Below, piece by piece: positions 46,197 to 58,260 of a stretch of 64,000 nucleotides of DNA. The DNA lies in NCBI GenBank assembly GCA_018398585.1, contig JAGTTD010000026.1, positions 1,865,001 through 1,929,000 of the forward strand, written 5' to 3'. The notes under the pieces were generated by a model that was given only the letters and a program-made list of their open reading frames with translations, was not told the DNA's origin and searched no databases. The stretch is from Simmondsia chinensis. Taxonomy: Eukaryota; Streptophyta; Magnoliopsida; Caryophyllales; Simmondsiaceae. The position numbers were made by a program, and so were the translations under genes. Positions within the stretch are counted from its first letter, which is position 1. Each line of letters begins with the position of its first letter.

Positions 46197-49100
46197 AACA
46201 ACAACAACAACATTCTCCGTGCCCAAGGGCTCCCGCTTGTGCGGGGTCTGGGGGATATTGATGTATGCAGCCTTACCGAATAAGGGTGAGACCCTGACGA
46301 GAGGCTGTTTTCGAGGACCCCCAGCCTGATAGTTGGAAAGTTGTCAAGCACCTGTAAGAAGAGCATGAAAGGGGGTAAGTAGGGATCATGTAGGGATTAT
46401 GTAGGGAGCATGTAAGGAGCATGCAAGGAAGCATGCTGGGCCTATATGTCATGGGAGGCATGAGAGTGTACAGACAAGTAATCATATAAGCAATCATCTG
46501 AGTAATATAAGCATATAAGCAAATACTCATGCAAGCATGTAAGCATGTACACTATGTACGCATGGAGACATCTCTAACTATCCTCTATGGGTTGCTCGAA
46601 GCTCCTACACCGCTAAACCGGTTACTCCTAAAACTACCCTCCACTGAGCTCTAACTAAGGCCATCTCTTCATTTAGGTTGAGATAGGCACGGTCCTAACG
46701 AAATTTCCTCATCCAATTCTTCTTTGGTTGGTCTCTTCCTCTCTTCCCGTCTGTAGTATGAAGTTGTATCCCCTTACCAGTGCAGAGGCGTGACTCCAAC
46801 TAGGGGTGTAAATGATCCGAGCCGCTTGCGAGTAGCTCGTGAGTAGTTCGAGTAAAACTCGACTCGAACTCGAGTTAACCGAGTTTGAGCATCAAAAGAT
46901 TCTCGATTAATAAACGAGTACGAGTCGAGCAGTGAATTACTCGGCTCGATACTCGATTAAATACTCAACTCGATACTCGAATAAATACTCTATTAAATAC
47001 TCGACTCGATACTCGGTTAAATACTCGACCAGATACTCGATTAAGTACTCGACTCGATACTCGAAAGTGGTGCTCGACTTGATACTTGACTCGTATAAAG
47101 TAGTTCTTGTATATTATTTTCTTTTGAAATGGATGGCTTGTGATATTAATAGTAGAATGAAAGAAGGAAGATTTAATTCTTGTAAAAGATGACATGTTAT
47201 ATTTGTGGCAGAGTGAAAGAAATTGTATTTGGTTTGCTTGTATTTCTTAAAACTTAGGTTTTGATGCGTATTTTTTATTAATATATTAGTGATTTATGGT
47301 TGTATATGTTAAAATGTAGTCTAGGTAAGTATTAATAATGTTCGAGTGTATGGAATAGTATTATAATAGAGCTAATTTGAGAATGTTCCTATGCAAAATA
47401 AACGAGTATTTGAGTCGAGTCGGGTACTCGAATAGTTAATCGAGTTCGAGTTCGAGCAAAATTTACTACTCGTATCGAGTTCGAGTACGAGTTTGAGTAC
47501 CCAAGTTGTTAATCGAGGTCGAGTTCGAGTACTGAGATACTCGGCTTGGCTCGACTCGATTACACCCCTAACTCCAACCAACTCTTCTTAGGCCGGCCTC
47601 TTCCTCTGTACTCGTCTTAGGAATTGTCTCCATCCAACCCTAGGAGTTCTATCTAGGGCCATGGATGATGCTCCTACCCCCTATATCGGGCACACTTATA
47701 CTAATCCTCCACCGAGTTCTATCTAGGGCTATTTCTTTGTATAGGTTGAGATATGTGAGGTACTTTCGAATTGTCTCCGTCCAACTCTTCTTTGGCCTTC
47801 CTCTCCCTCTCTTCCCATCCGTTATCTGGAGTTGTTCACATCTCCTGATAGGGGCAGTGGTGGGTCTCCTCCTAACATGCCCAAACCACCGCAGACGTTG
47901 CTCCCTCAACTTATCCTCTATTGGTGCGACGCCTAATTGACTTCTTATAACGTCATTTCTGATCCTATCTTTCATTGTGTGTCCACACGTCCACCTCAAC
48001 ATTCTCATCTCCGCCACCTTCAACTTTTGCGTTTGATGGCACTTAACTAGCCAGCACTCTGCCCCGTATAATATAGCTGGCCTCACTACCGTCTTATAAT
48101 ATTTACCCTTTAATGGAAACTTCCTATTACACAGTATCGCAGAGGCCATTCTCCATTTATGCCAACTCAATTAAATCATATTGTTGACATCTGCTTCCAC
48201 TTCACCATCTTGATGCACTATGGAACCCAAGTATTTAAAGCATGCTTTTTGAGGAATTTGCGCTAATCCAATCTTGAGGACTTCTGTGGTTGGCATGGTA
48301 GAGGTGCTGAACTTGAATTCCATATACTCCGTCTTAAATCAACTGAGTCTTAGGCCTTTCGATTCTAAGGCCATCCTTCAGAGGTCTAGTTTCTCGTTCA
48401 CCACCTTTCTAGATTCTCCCACCAGAACTATATCCTCTGCAAAAATCATGCACCAAGGTACGTCTCCTTGTATGTGCCTAGTGAGCTTCTCCCTAGATTC
48501 TCCCACCAAAACTATATCGTCATCATACATGTCCTTTATGGCTCGTATATCAGGCTTGGATGCCTTTCCCCTCCAAGACCCTCCATAGGACCTCTCTCGG
48601 TACTCTATCATATGCCTTTTCCAAATCAATAAAAACCATGTGGAGGTCTTTCTGTCTATCTCTGTAGTACTCTATGGTCCTCCTCAGGAGATGGATGGCT
48701 TCTATTGTTGATCTGCCTGGCATAAATCCAAATGAGTTTTCTGAGACTCTTGCTTGTTGTCGGAGCCTTCTTTCTATGACCTGCTCCCAAAGCTTAAGGG
48801 TGTGGCTCATTGGTTTGATTCCTCTGTAGTTGGCACAACTCTGAATGTCGCCTTTTTTCTTGTAGACAGGAACCAGTGTACTCTTTCGCCATTCATCTGG
48901 CATCTTTTTCCATTGGAGAATTTGGTTGAATAATTTGGTCAACCATCTGACACCCACTTCTCCAGTACATTTCCATGCCTCAATGAGTATTCCGTCTAAA
49001 TTGACTACTTTAACCCTACCCATCTTCTTCAATGCTTCCCTTACTTCCTCAGGTCTAACTCTGGTGCAGTCGTAGTCGGTCTCGGGCTCCTCCGGTGCTT

Positions 49101-49347
49101 GTAGTTCTCCTTAGGATGCAGCTGTCTCTCCCTTTTCATTAAACAAATCATGGAAGTAGGATTTTCACCTAACTTTAATTTGTTGCTCGTCCATGAGCAC
49201 TTGTCCATCAGCTCCTTTTATGCACCTTACTTGGTCGAGGTCTCATGTCTTGAAGGAAAGAGTCCAGGGCGAGCTTGGAGGGGAGTGTGAGGGAGATTTA
49301 AGCCACGTGTGGAACCAAGTAGCCCAAAAGATAAGAGATGTGGCACA
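46197..49347 (-). mobile_element. RTE-type LINE, damaged, with inverted 5' segment
   Basis: The 3' end is at 46,197 ((AAC)n on the plus strand = (TTG)n tail), then the 3' module AAGGCTGCATACATC. ORF pieces on the minus strand: 49032-48550 has the RT ([51 protein letters not shown]). After a deletion, MIFAEDIVLVGESR has the catalytic FADD changed to FAED. 48170-47649 is the C-terminal part (RMLRWTCGHTMKDRIRNDV, LRWFGHVRRRP, GRGRPKKSW). At about 49,247 the reading direction flips. 49,250-49,345 encodes, on the plus strand, an upstream ORF part (VWNQVAQKIRDVAHEYG). An hAT-like element splits the 3' UTR. Confidence 0.8.
46801..47570. mobile_element. hAT-like non-autonomous element (770 bp)
   Basis: Ends TAGGGGTGTAA and TTACACCCCTA are perfect 11-bp inverted repeats, with a perfect 8-bp duplication ACTCCAAC (46793-46800, 47571-47578). 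The interior is built from repeated ATACTCGACTCGATACTCG-like units (46,950-47,070) and CGAGTTCGAGTA units. No coding capacity. Confidence 0.85.
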
Positions 49348-49681
49348 TGAGTATGGACATCAAAAAATCTAATTTCTTCTTCTTAACCAATTTCTTTAAT
49401 GTACGATGTAAGATATAGTATCATACTTCTAATTATCTTTCATGTTTCATGTGTTTATATGCTGTGATAGAGAGAGAATCGGACTTTTATTTATAGAGGA
49501 GAAAAGGGGTTTCTTCCATCAAAAAACCAATGGTCATGACCTTTCATTAATAGACGTGTCTTTTCATTAATGGACGTGTCTATTCATTAATACATATGTC
49601 TCTTCACTAAAAAACATGTCTCTTTACTAAAAAGCATATTAAAAAGTCAGGCCTCTTTATTAAAAGACATGTTCTTTTATC

Positions 49682-51492
49682 CTATGGAGGGTCCTGGAGG
49701 GGAAAGGCGTCCATGAGACCTATATACGAGTCAACAAGGACATGTACGAAGACGCCCAAACCAATGTGAGCACAATGAAAGGGGAGACAGATGCTTTTTC
49801 CATTACAGTGGAGGTACACCAAGGATCAGCCTTGAGTCTCTTTTTTGTTCATCTTGGTTATAGATGAATTGACTAGGCACATCTAAGGGGAAGTGCCTTA
49901 GTGCATGCTTTTCGCCGATGTCATAGTCCTGGTGGAAGAATCTAGGGAGGTGGTGAATGACAAACTAAACCTTTGGAGGTTGGCCGTAGAATTGAAAGGT
50001 CTAAGGCTCAGTAGGTCTAAGATAAAGTATATGGAATTCAAGTTCAACACTTCTACTATGGCAAGCATAGAAGGGGTAACGATTGGATCAGAGCACATAT
50101 CACAGAAAGCATGCTTTAAATACTTGGGTTCTACTGTGCAGCAAGATGGCGAAGTGGATGCAGATGTCAACAACAGGATTAAAGTGGTTGGCATAAATAG
50201 AGAATGGCATCTGCAATACTGTGCGATAGGAAGTTCCCGCTAAAGTTAAAGGGTAAATACTATAAGATAGTAGTGAGGTCGGCTATGTCATACAGGGCAA
50301 AGTGTTGGCCAGTTAAGTGCTATCACACGCAAAAAATGAAGGTGGCAGAGATGAGGATGTTAAGGTGGATATGTGGGTACACAAGAAAAGATAAAATCAG
50401 AAAGGACGTTATAAGAGGTAAATTAGACGTCGCCCCAATAGAGGATAAGCTGAGGGAGCAATGTTTGCGATGGTTCGGTCATGTTAGGAGGAGATCCACC
50501 ACTGCCCCAATCAGGAGAAGTGAACAACTCTAGATAACAGACGGGAAGAGAGGAAGAGGACAGCCGAAGAAGAGATGGATGGACACAATTCGACAAGACC
50601 TCACCTATCTCAACTTAAATGAAGAAATAACCCTAGATAGAGCTTTGTGGAGGATTAGTATAGGTGTATTTGAATTAGGGGGGTAGGAGCATCGAATCTG
50701 CAGATAAATCCAGCACTTGTAAGATACCATCGAGTATGCCTGGCTAGTTATACGTCGTTATGGCATTTGTTGAGCGATTAGTTCCCATAAGGTCAGCTGG
50801 ACACAATTCCATAGATGAGAAGAAAGGAAGAGGCTAGTCAAAGAAGAGTTGGATGGGGACCTACCGCTGCCCATGTAAGGGGAAGCGAACAACCCCATAG
50901 CACAGTCAGGAAGAGTGGAAGAGGCCAGCCAAAGAAGAATAATTGATTGAAGATAATTCGATAGGACACCGCCTACCTCAACCTAAATTAAGAGATGGCC
51001 CTAGGTAAGAGCTCAGTGGAGGATTAGTTATTGGGGTCTAGGGGTTTTAGGGGTAACTGATTTAGCAACGTAGGACTTACACTCTCTATTTTCTCTTTCT
51101 CTCTCCCTCCCCTTACTCTCTCTCCCTCCCCCTCTCCCTCTCTCTCACTTCCTTTCTTTCTTTCTCTACTTTCTCGCTTGTACGTTCTCTCCCCCCGATG
51201 TGTGTTTGCTCTTACCTTGTGCTCGAACTGCTATGCCCCCATGTGTACATGCTTAAACGCTTACATGATTATTTTGCCTACTTTGATTACATGTTTATGT
51301 GCTTATATACATACATGCTTCGCATAATCTCATTGCCGTACATGCTATGTATTCAGGTACTCATAACTTTCAACTATCAGGTTAGGGGTCCTAGGAAACA
51401 GACCCTGACGGGGTAAGGCTGCGTACATCATACCCCTCCAAACCCTGCACAAGTAGGAGCCCTTGTGGCGCTGGGAATGTTGTTGTTGTTGT
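49682..51492 (+). mobile_element. 5'-truncated RTE LINE
   Basis: A perfect 12-bp duplication TGTTCTTTTATC at 49670-49681 and 51493-51504, and a (TTG)n end. It begins in the RT (RVLEGKGVHETYIRVNKDMY, EVHQGSALSLFF). It continues MLFADVIVLVEESREVVN (FADD changed to FADV), CFKYLGSTVQQDGEVDADV, KMKVAEMRMLRWICGYTR and LRWFGHVRRRS. Several frameshifts and stops. The 3' UTR repeats diverged pieces of the ORF end (GGAAGAGGCCAGCCAAAGAA, near 50,550, 50,830 and 50,915). The tail (GAAACAGACCCTGACGG, AAGGCTGCGTACATCATACC) is the one shared with the 5S-SINEs. Confidence 0.85.
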
Positions 51493-52309
51493 TGTTCTTT
51501 TATCAAGACATATATCTTTTATTTAAGAGACATAACCTTTTGAGGGAGGGGAGACTTGGTGGGGCTTTAAAATTACACAATTTAGCATTTGAGAGCTTTT
51601 GAGGATGATAAGATTTGATAATGATATAATAGAAAGAAAAGATTAGTACAAAGAAAATTTTTTTAATATGTGTCTAATGGAATATTTATTGAACTATATT
51701 CTTATATTTTATTGGTTTATATAAAAGTAATAATATATTTTTTTTAAAGTTTGGATGATTTAGCAACAAATTAATACATACAAGGATATTTAACATACCC
51801 AAAGGGCACATGTTAGAAAATGGGAAATCGTACGGAATAGACCCCCCTCCCCAACTTTAATATTTTCTAAACCCCTTAAACCTAAATAGACCCTTTGGGA
51901 CAATTTTGCCCCTCCCACTTCAACCCCCCACCCGTCCACTCTCTCTCTCCCCTTCTCTATCCTCATTTAATGCAACAACAGTAATTCCTTTAATTTACCC
52001 CCTCCCCCGTCCATTTTCTCTCTCCTTATTTAATGCAACATGATATATTTTTACTTTATGCCATGTAATTTGCTTCTCATCCTCTCCCTTCCTTCTCACT
52101 TCCCGCCCGTTTTACTCGCCCTTTGAGCTTACCTCTCATTCTCCCTTCTTTGTTCTTTTTCTCTCATTCTGAAATCCTGTTTGAAGCATTGTGGCATTGC
52201 GGTAGGTTCAAGATTGAGTCATTACACATTTCAAAGTTTTCATATCAGACATTGAAGGTAAAATGATCATTTCATACATTGGTCGTTATTGAATCCCTAT
52301 CATATGAGG

Positions 52310-55300
52310 TTAGTGTGTTACAAGTCATTTATGGTGTATGATTGGTGTAAATGGTGTATTATAATTTTCTTTTAGTGTTTCAACTCATTAATAGTGTATG
52401 ATTAATCATACACCGTGTATGATTGGTTTAAATAGTATATTATCATGTTGTGTTGGTGTTTTTTAAGTCGTTAATGGTGTATGATTAATCATATACCGGG
52501 TATGATTGGTTTTAATGGTGTGAAATCACTTTGTTTAGGTGTGTTTCATGTAATTAGTGGTGTATGATCAATTATACACCATGTATGATTGCTTTTAATG
52601 GTGTGAAATCAACTTGTTTAGGTGAGTTTCAAGTCATTAATGGTGTATGATTTTCAAGTCATTAATGGTGTATGATTAATCATACACCGTGTATGATTGG
52701 TTTTAATGCTGTGAAATCAACTTGTGTTAGTGTGTTTCAAGTAATTAGTGGCGTATGATCAATCATACACCATGTATGATAGGTTTTAATGGTGTGAAAT
52801 CTACTTGTGTTAGCGTGTTTTAAGCAATTAATGGTATATGATCAATCATACACCATGTATGATAGGTTTTAATGGTGTGAAATCAACTTGTGTAAGTGTG
52901 TTTTAAGTAATTAGTGTTTTATGATCAATCATACACCGTGTATGATATGTTTTAATGTTGTGAAATCAACTTGTTTTGATGTGTTTCAAGTAATTAGTGG
53001 TGTATGATCAATCATACACCACTAATGATAGGTTTTAGTAGTGTGAAATCAACTTGTTTAGGTGTGTTTTAAGTAATTAGTGGTGTATGATCAATCATAT
53101 ACCGTGTATGATAGGTCTAAATAGTGTGAAAATAACTTGTTTTAGTGTGTTTTAAGCAATTAGTAGTGTATGATCAATCATACACCGTGTATGATAGGTT
53201 TTAATGGTATGAAACCAACTTGTGAAGGTCCAAATGCCAACCTAAGAGGGGGGAAGGGGGGGTGAATTAGGTTCTTTAGTGATAAATGAAAAATTAAAGA
53301 TATGAACCAAAAAATTCAATTAAAAACAAAACAATAAATCTTAAATGAAACAGACAAAGATAAAAATAAACGATATGCACAATGATTTTTATAGTAGTTC
53401 ACTTCCAAACCGGAAGCTAGTCCACTTCTCAAGTGACTACTCTTAGTCACTTGAGCCTTTAACTAAGCTCGATGATCCTTTTTAAGAATAGGCTCAGGAT
53501 TCAACCTTTACAACCGGTCTTTTTGTACGTAGGCTCAAAACCAACCATTTACAACTGATCCTTTTATAAACAGTAGGTTCAGGATCCAACCTTTACAATG
53601 ACATAAATTTGAATAAAGTAATAAAAGAATTAAAGCACTCAAATTCTTCACTCTTTCAATAGTGAATTGACACTTGATCAAGCTTAGCCAAAGCTAAGGA
53701 TATGCCAATAAAGCTCAAAGATCAACAATAAGAGAACAAGTAATGCTCTAATAAAAGTTTTAAACAAAGCTTAAAAAACAAACCTTTAAAGTGCAAGTAT
53801 ATAAGAGAACTTTTTATCAAAGAATGCTAGAGAGCATTGGATGATTTTAACCAAAGCATTCAAGCCCTATTTATAGGCAAATGAGGGCCATTAAGACGTT
53901 CAAAAAATTAGAAAAAGGTTTTGGAAAGAAATCAAGTCAAAAGTAGCCGTTTTGAGCTTTTTCAGTCTGTGTGTCGACACTTAGCCTACCCGGGTGCATT
54001 TACACGTTTTGATCAATTTGCTTGATTGGTGGGATAATTTTATTGCATTTCCTAAGTTAAAAATTGATTGAATGATTACTATATTTGTTCAAATTGTTGA
54101 ATTTATTTCCCACTTTACTTGATTATAAAAATAATTAGTTCCATAAATCAAGCTAAATCAACACCCATTAAAATTTTATCTTTATTTGATTTGATCATAC
54201 TTTTCAAAGTACTAATCTTAACAAAAATATTTTAAATGATAAATTAGATTGGTTTAATTTTGACTTGAATATTTTTCAAATAAAATTTGATAAATCAACT
54301 TCCAAAAATATTTTCCAAAAATATTTTTGTAAGAGCATCACATATCAATATTGAGACTTGGACTCAATTGATATATCCCGATCCTAAGTCCTAGACAATA
54401 AAAATAAATGACTTTCAGATGCTCGGACTCGGATCACGTTCTCTTCAATCTGGATAAATCTTCTCTTCAGCTTTTATCTCTTTTCCTCTTAATTTATCAT
54501 CTTTTGGAAAGCTTCGTATCCATGATTAATCTTTGATGTGCCTAGCTTTCTTATAAGTCACTTAAAAATAAGATTAGAACAATTTAAATCACATGACTCA
54601 CTAAATGCTTATTATCATCAAAATTACAATGATATTGGCTTCAGAGCCAACAACTTGTTTAGGTGTATTTTAAGTAATTTGTGGTGTATGATCAATCATA
54701 CACCGTGTATGATAGGTTTTAATAGTGTGAAATCAACTTGTTTAGGTGTGTTTTAAGAAAATAGTGGTGTATGATCAATCATACACCGTGTATGATAGGT
54801 TTTAATGGTATAAATCAACTTCTTTTATTGTCTTTCAAGTCAATGGTGGCGTAAGATCAATCATACACCGTGTATGATTGGTCTAAATAGTGTGAAAACA
54901 ACTTGCTTTAGTGTGTTTTAAGCAATTAGTGGTGTATGATCAATCATACATCGTGTATGATAGGTTTTAAGGGTGTAAAATCAACTGGTTTTAGTGTCTT
55001 TCAAGTCAATAGTGGTGTAAGATCAATCATACACCGTGTATGATTGGTCTAAATAGTGTGAAAACAACTTGATTTAGTGTGTTTTAAGCAGTTAGTGTTG
55101 TATGATCAATCATACACCGTGTATGATAGGTTTTAAGGGTGTAAATCAACTTGTTTTAGTATCTTTCAAGTCAATAGTGGTGTAAGATCAACCATACACC
55201 ATGTATGATAGCTGTAAATTGTGTATGATGAACTCGTTTTGGTGTCTTTCATGTATAGAATGGGGTATGCTTAACCATACACCGTGTATGATAGCTTTAA

Positions 55301-55640
55301 AAGGTGTGTGATGAACTTGTTTATGGTTGTAACGCAAATCATACACCATGTATGATTTCTTAAAGTGGTATAATACCACGCTGTGTTGGTGTGTGTTAAG
55401 TCATGTAGTTAGTGGTGCATGATTAATCATGCACCGGGTATGATGGATTTAAATTCTGTAAAATCATTTGCGTTAGTGTGTTTCAGGTTTTTAGCTTTGT
55501 ACCTTTACACATACATCGTCTATGTTAGGTGTTATTGGTGTATTATCACGGTTAGTTGGTTGTTTCAAGCCAATAATGATTTTAAATAAATCATACACCG
55601 CGTATGAGTGGTTTCAATGCTATTCTTTCATTCCACCCTA
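52310..55640 (+). repeat. Left TGTATGAT array (about 22 units)
   Basis: Two blocks, 52,310-53,222 and 54,653-55,640, split by a solo LTR. The ~83-bp unit is GTGTATGATCAATCATACAC, then CGTGTATGATAGGTTTTAAT, GGTGTGAAATCAACTTGT, and TTAGTGTGTTTTAAGCAATT. Each unit carries TGTATGAT forward, reverse, forward. Units diverge toward the transposase gene, and remnants reappear in its intron (57,850-58,060). Confidence 0.9.
53223..54652. mobile_element. Solo LTR (1.43 kb) inside the left array
   Basis: Starts TGAAGGTCCAAATGCC, ends GAGCCAACA, with a 5-bp duplication ACTTG (53218-53222, 54653-54657). A TATA box (CTATTTATAGGC) near 53,868 and no ORFs fit a Copia-type LTR left by LTR-LTR recombination. 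The array resumes in register on the other side. Confidence 0.7.
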
Positions 55641-55693
55641 GTGTGTTTCATGTCATTAGTGCTCTGATATCATTTTTTTCCTTGTTCACAGTA

Positions 55694-58260
55694 ATGGGTG
55701 ATGTTGCTATTGTATGCGTTCTGTACGGTGGCCACTTTAAGGAGAGGGCAGAGTACGTTGGTGGAAAATTTGGTTATTTTTTAGTGGATGAGAAGATTGA
55801 CTTCACTGGTTTGCAAAGGACTATGGCGGAGGTGATTGGTGCTCGGGTGGATGCGGGTTCAAAGATGCATTTTCAATTTCTTACCGGTGTTCAGGCCGCG
55901 CCCTTGTACGATGTCATCGATGATAGGCCAGTTATGTTTTGAAAGGCACTGGCCAAAGAAGATAGGGCGAATCATACCTTGATCGTAACTGTTGAATCAT
56001 CCGGTGACAGGAATCCTTGCTTCGGTTGGCAACGGACTCCCGTTCTAACAATTCCCGATGGTGATGAGAACAGTGACAGATCGGACCCTGAGGTGCCTGA
56101 GACTTTTGGTGGATGTATGAATGCGGGGATGGAAGAAGCAGCCTGCGGAGATACATCTGAAATCGATTTGGACATGCCTACTGCGACGGTTGCGGCAACA
56201 ACAACAAGCGGAGATTGGGAAAATTCCAATCAAAGTGCATGGGACAATTTGGACAGTATCAATTTATCTCAGGTGTGACTGACTGCACCTGATGCATCAC
56301 CTCCAGATGGGCACACTTACGAGCATCAGAATATTTCCCCTGAAGACGCTCTGATTGTCAAACTTGCAGTGGAATGGAATGCGGAACCCAGCGGTCAACC
56401 GAATGTCCACCCCGACGTCCAAGCTGCTGGTCGTTATGATGATGATGCTGGCTCCGGTGATGAGAGAAGCTGGATTGACAGGGTATATGGGCAAGGTAGG
56501 ATGGTTGAGGATGTTGAAGTGAATCAAATATTTAAGACGAAGAGGGACTTGTTGACTAACCTGGCAGTAATTGCGCTTAGGGAAAAATTTGAATTCAGGA
56601 GCCACAAATCTAACAAATCCTTAACGGTTGTTCGCTGTGCACAAGAGGGTTGCACATGGAAGGTTCGGGCTATGTGTCCAGCAGATGGTGGCTACTGGAT
56701 GGTTACAAAAGTAGAAAAGAACCACAACCACCCTACCGATCTCACCGCTGTTAGACAGAGGCAGGCAACCAGTTGGGTCGTCGGGGAATGCGTCCGCAAG
56801 AAACTTGTCAACCCCGGAAGAGTGTTCAAGCCACGGGATATCATAGATGACATCCGTAGTTGTTACGGTGTCGAGATCAGCTACAGTGTTGCATGGAGGG
56901 TGAGAGAGTTTGCATTCGACAATGTTAGATTGGGTACCGCCGAAGATTCATATGCATTCTTGCCTGCTTATCTGTATGTCCTCATACAGTCTAACCCCGG
57001 TACCGCATTTTATTTACAGACAGATGACGAAAGCAGATTTCAGTACCTCTTCATTGCGTTTGAGACTTCATTGAAAGGGTACTAGTTTTGCCGGCCTGTT
57101 GTGAGCATTGATGCAACACATCTAAAGGGAAAATACCGGGGTGTTCTGTTCATGGCAGTTTGCCACGATGTCAACCAGCAAATTTTCCCGATTGCTGTCG
57201 GTATCGGTGATTCAGAGAATGATGCATCGTGGCATTGGTTCCTCAGCGGGTTGAAGGAAGTCATTAGGGAGCCTATTGGCCATGTCATTGTATCTGATAG
57301 ACACCGAAGCATCCAACGCGCAGTGGAAGAAGTTTTCCCTAGCGCATTTCACGGGCTGTGCATGTACCACTTGCTGAACAACCTAAAGGCCAAATTCAAA
57401 AGCAAAATGAAGCAGTTGGATCAGTACTACTACCAAGCAGCTAAAGCATACAACATTCAAGAGTTCCATAGTTTGTTTTTCAATTTATGTTGGGCCGTAC
57501 CCGAGGCTAAAGATTACTTGGAAGCTGTGGGACTGGACAAGTGGACTCGTTCCCACTCCCCTTGTCGTCGGTACAACATAATGACGACAAACATTTCGGA
57601 ATCCATGAATGCTGTATTGGTCAAGGTGCATGACTATCCAATTACTGCCCTCGTTGATGAGTTTAGGCTACTGTTGAAGAAGCGGTTTCATGACAGAAGA
57701 GCCAAGACTGAAGCTTGCACCGGTACAATGTCCCCCGACTTCGAAAAAAAATTACACGACAGATTCAAATTATCACGAACAATGGCAGTAAGCTCCGTAC
57801 ATATTGTAATATTTAATCCCTACTACAAAGCATGTTTATAGCGTGTTTTAAGTACTTAGGGGTGTAAGGCAGGTTTTAATGGTATGCAATGTACCATTGC
57901 TTAACATGGTGTAAAATCTACCTGTGTTGGTATGTTACAAGTTTGAAACAGTGTGAAATCCGCTTATTTTGGTGTGTTCCAAGTGTTTCGTGGTGTATGT
58001 TTAACCATACCCCATGTATGATACGTTTTAGGGGTGTAAAATCAACTCGCTGTTGTGCAAATCAAATAATCCTTGGACGTTTATTGGTGATACGCGCATG
58101 TTTTGTTGGTTTTTTTGTTTATTTTGTATTTTTTTTTTTTGCACCGTGATTGTTTGACGCATTTGTCTATCCTTTTGGCAGTGCAGATTTTGCGAGCTGA
58201 TGATTATACTTTCGACGTCATCGATGGGGAGAAGAATTTTTGCGTAGATATGTCGCTCTG
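55694..58260 (+). pseudogene. MURA-type transposase of the array-ended MULE
   Basis: Exon 1 55694-57787 is one frame with three stops: TGA 55940-55942, TGA 56276-56278, TAG 57083-57085. The order is: an N-terminal β-rich domain (FGYFLVDEKIDFTGLQRTMA); the MuDR DNA-binding region (VNQIFKTKRDLLTNLAVIAL, CTWKVRAMCPADGGYWMV); and the MULE core with all three acidic residues in place. These are SIDATHLKGKYRG, VIVSDRHRSIQRAVEEVF and MTTNISESMNAVL, with the C-x-x-x-H pair CMYH. Donor ATGGCA|GTAAGC; acceptor near 58,186 gives exon 2 ILRADDYTFDVIDGEKNF, the lead-in to the SWIM finger. It stops at MSLWT, where the right array begins (about 58,261), so the zinc finger is lost. The stops are explained by TGG or CGA changing to TGA/TAG. 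Confidence 0.85.
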
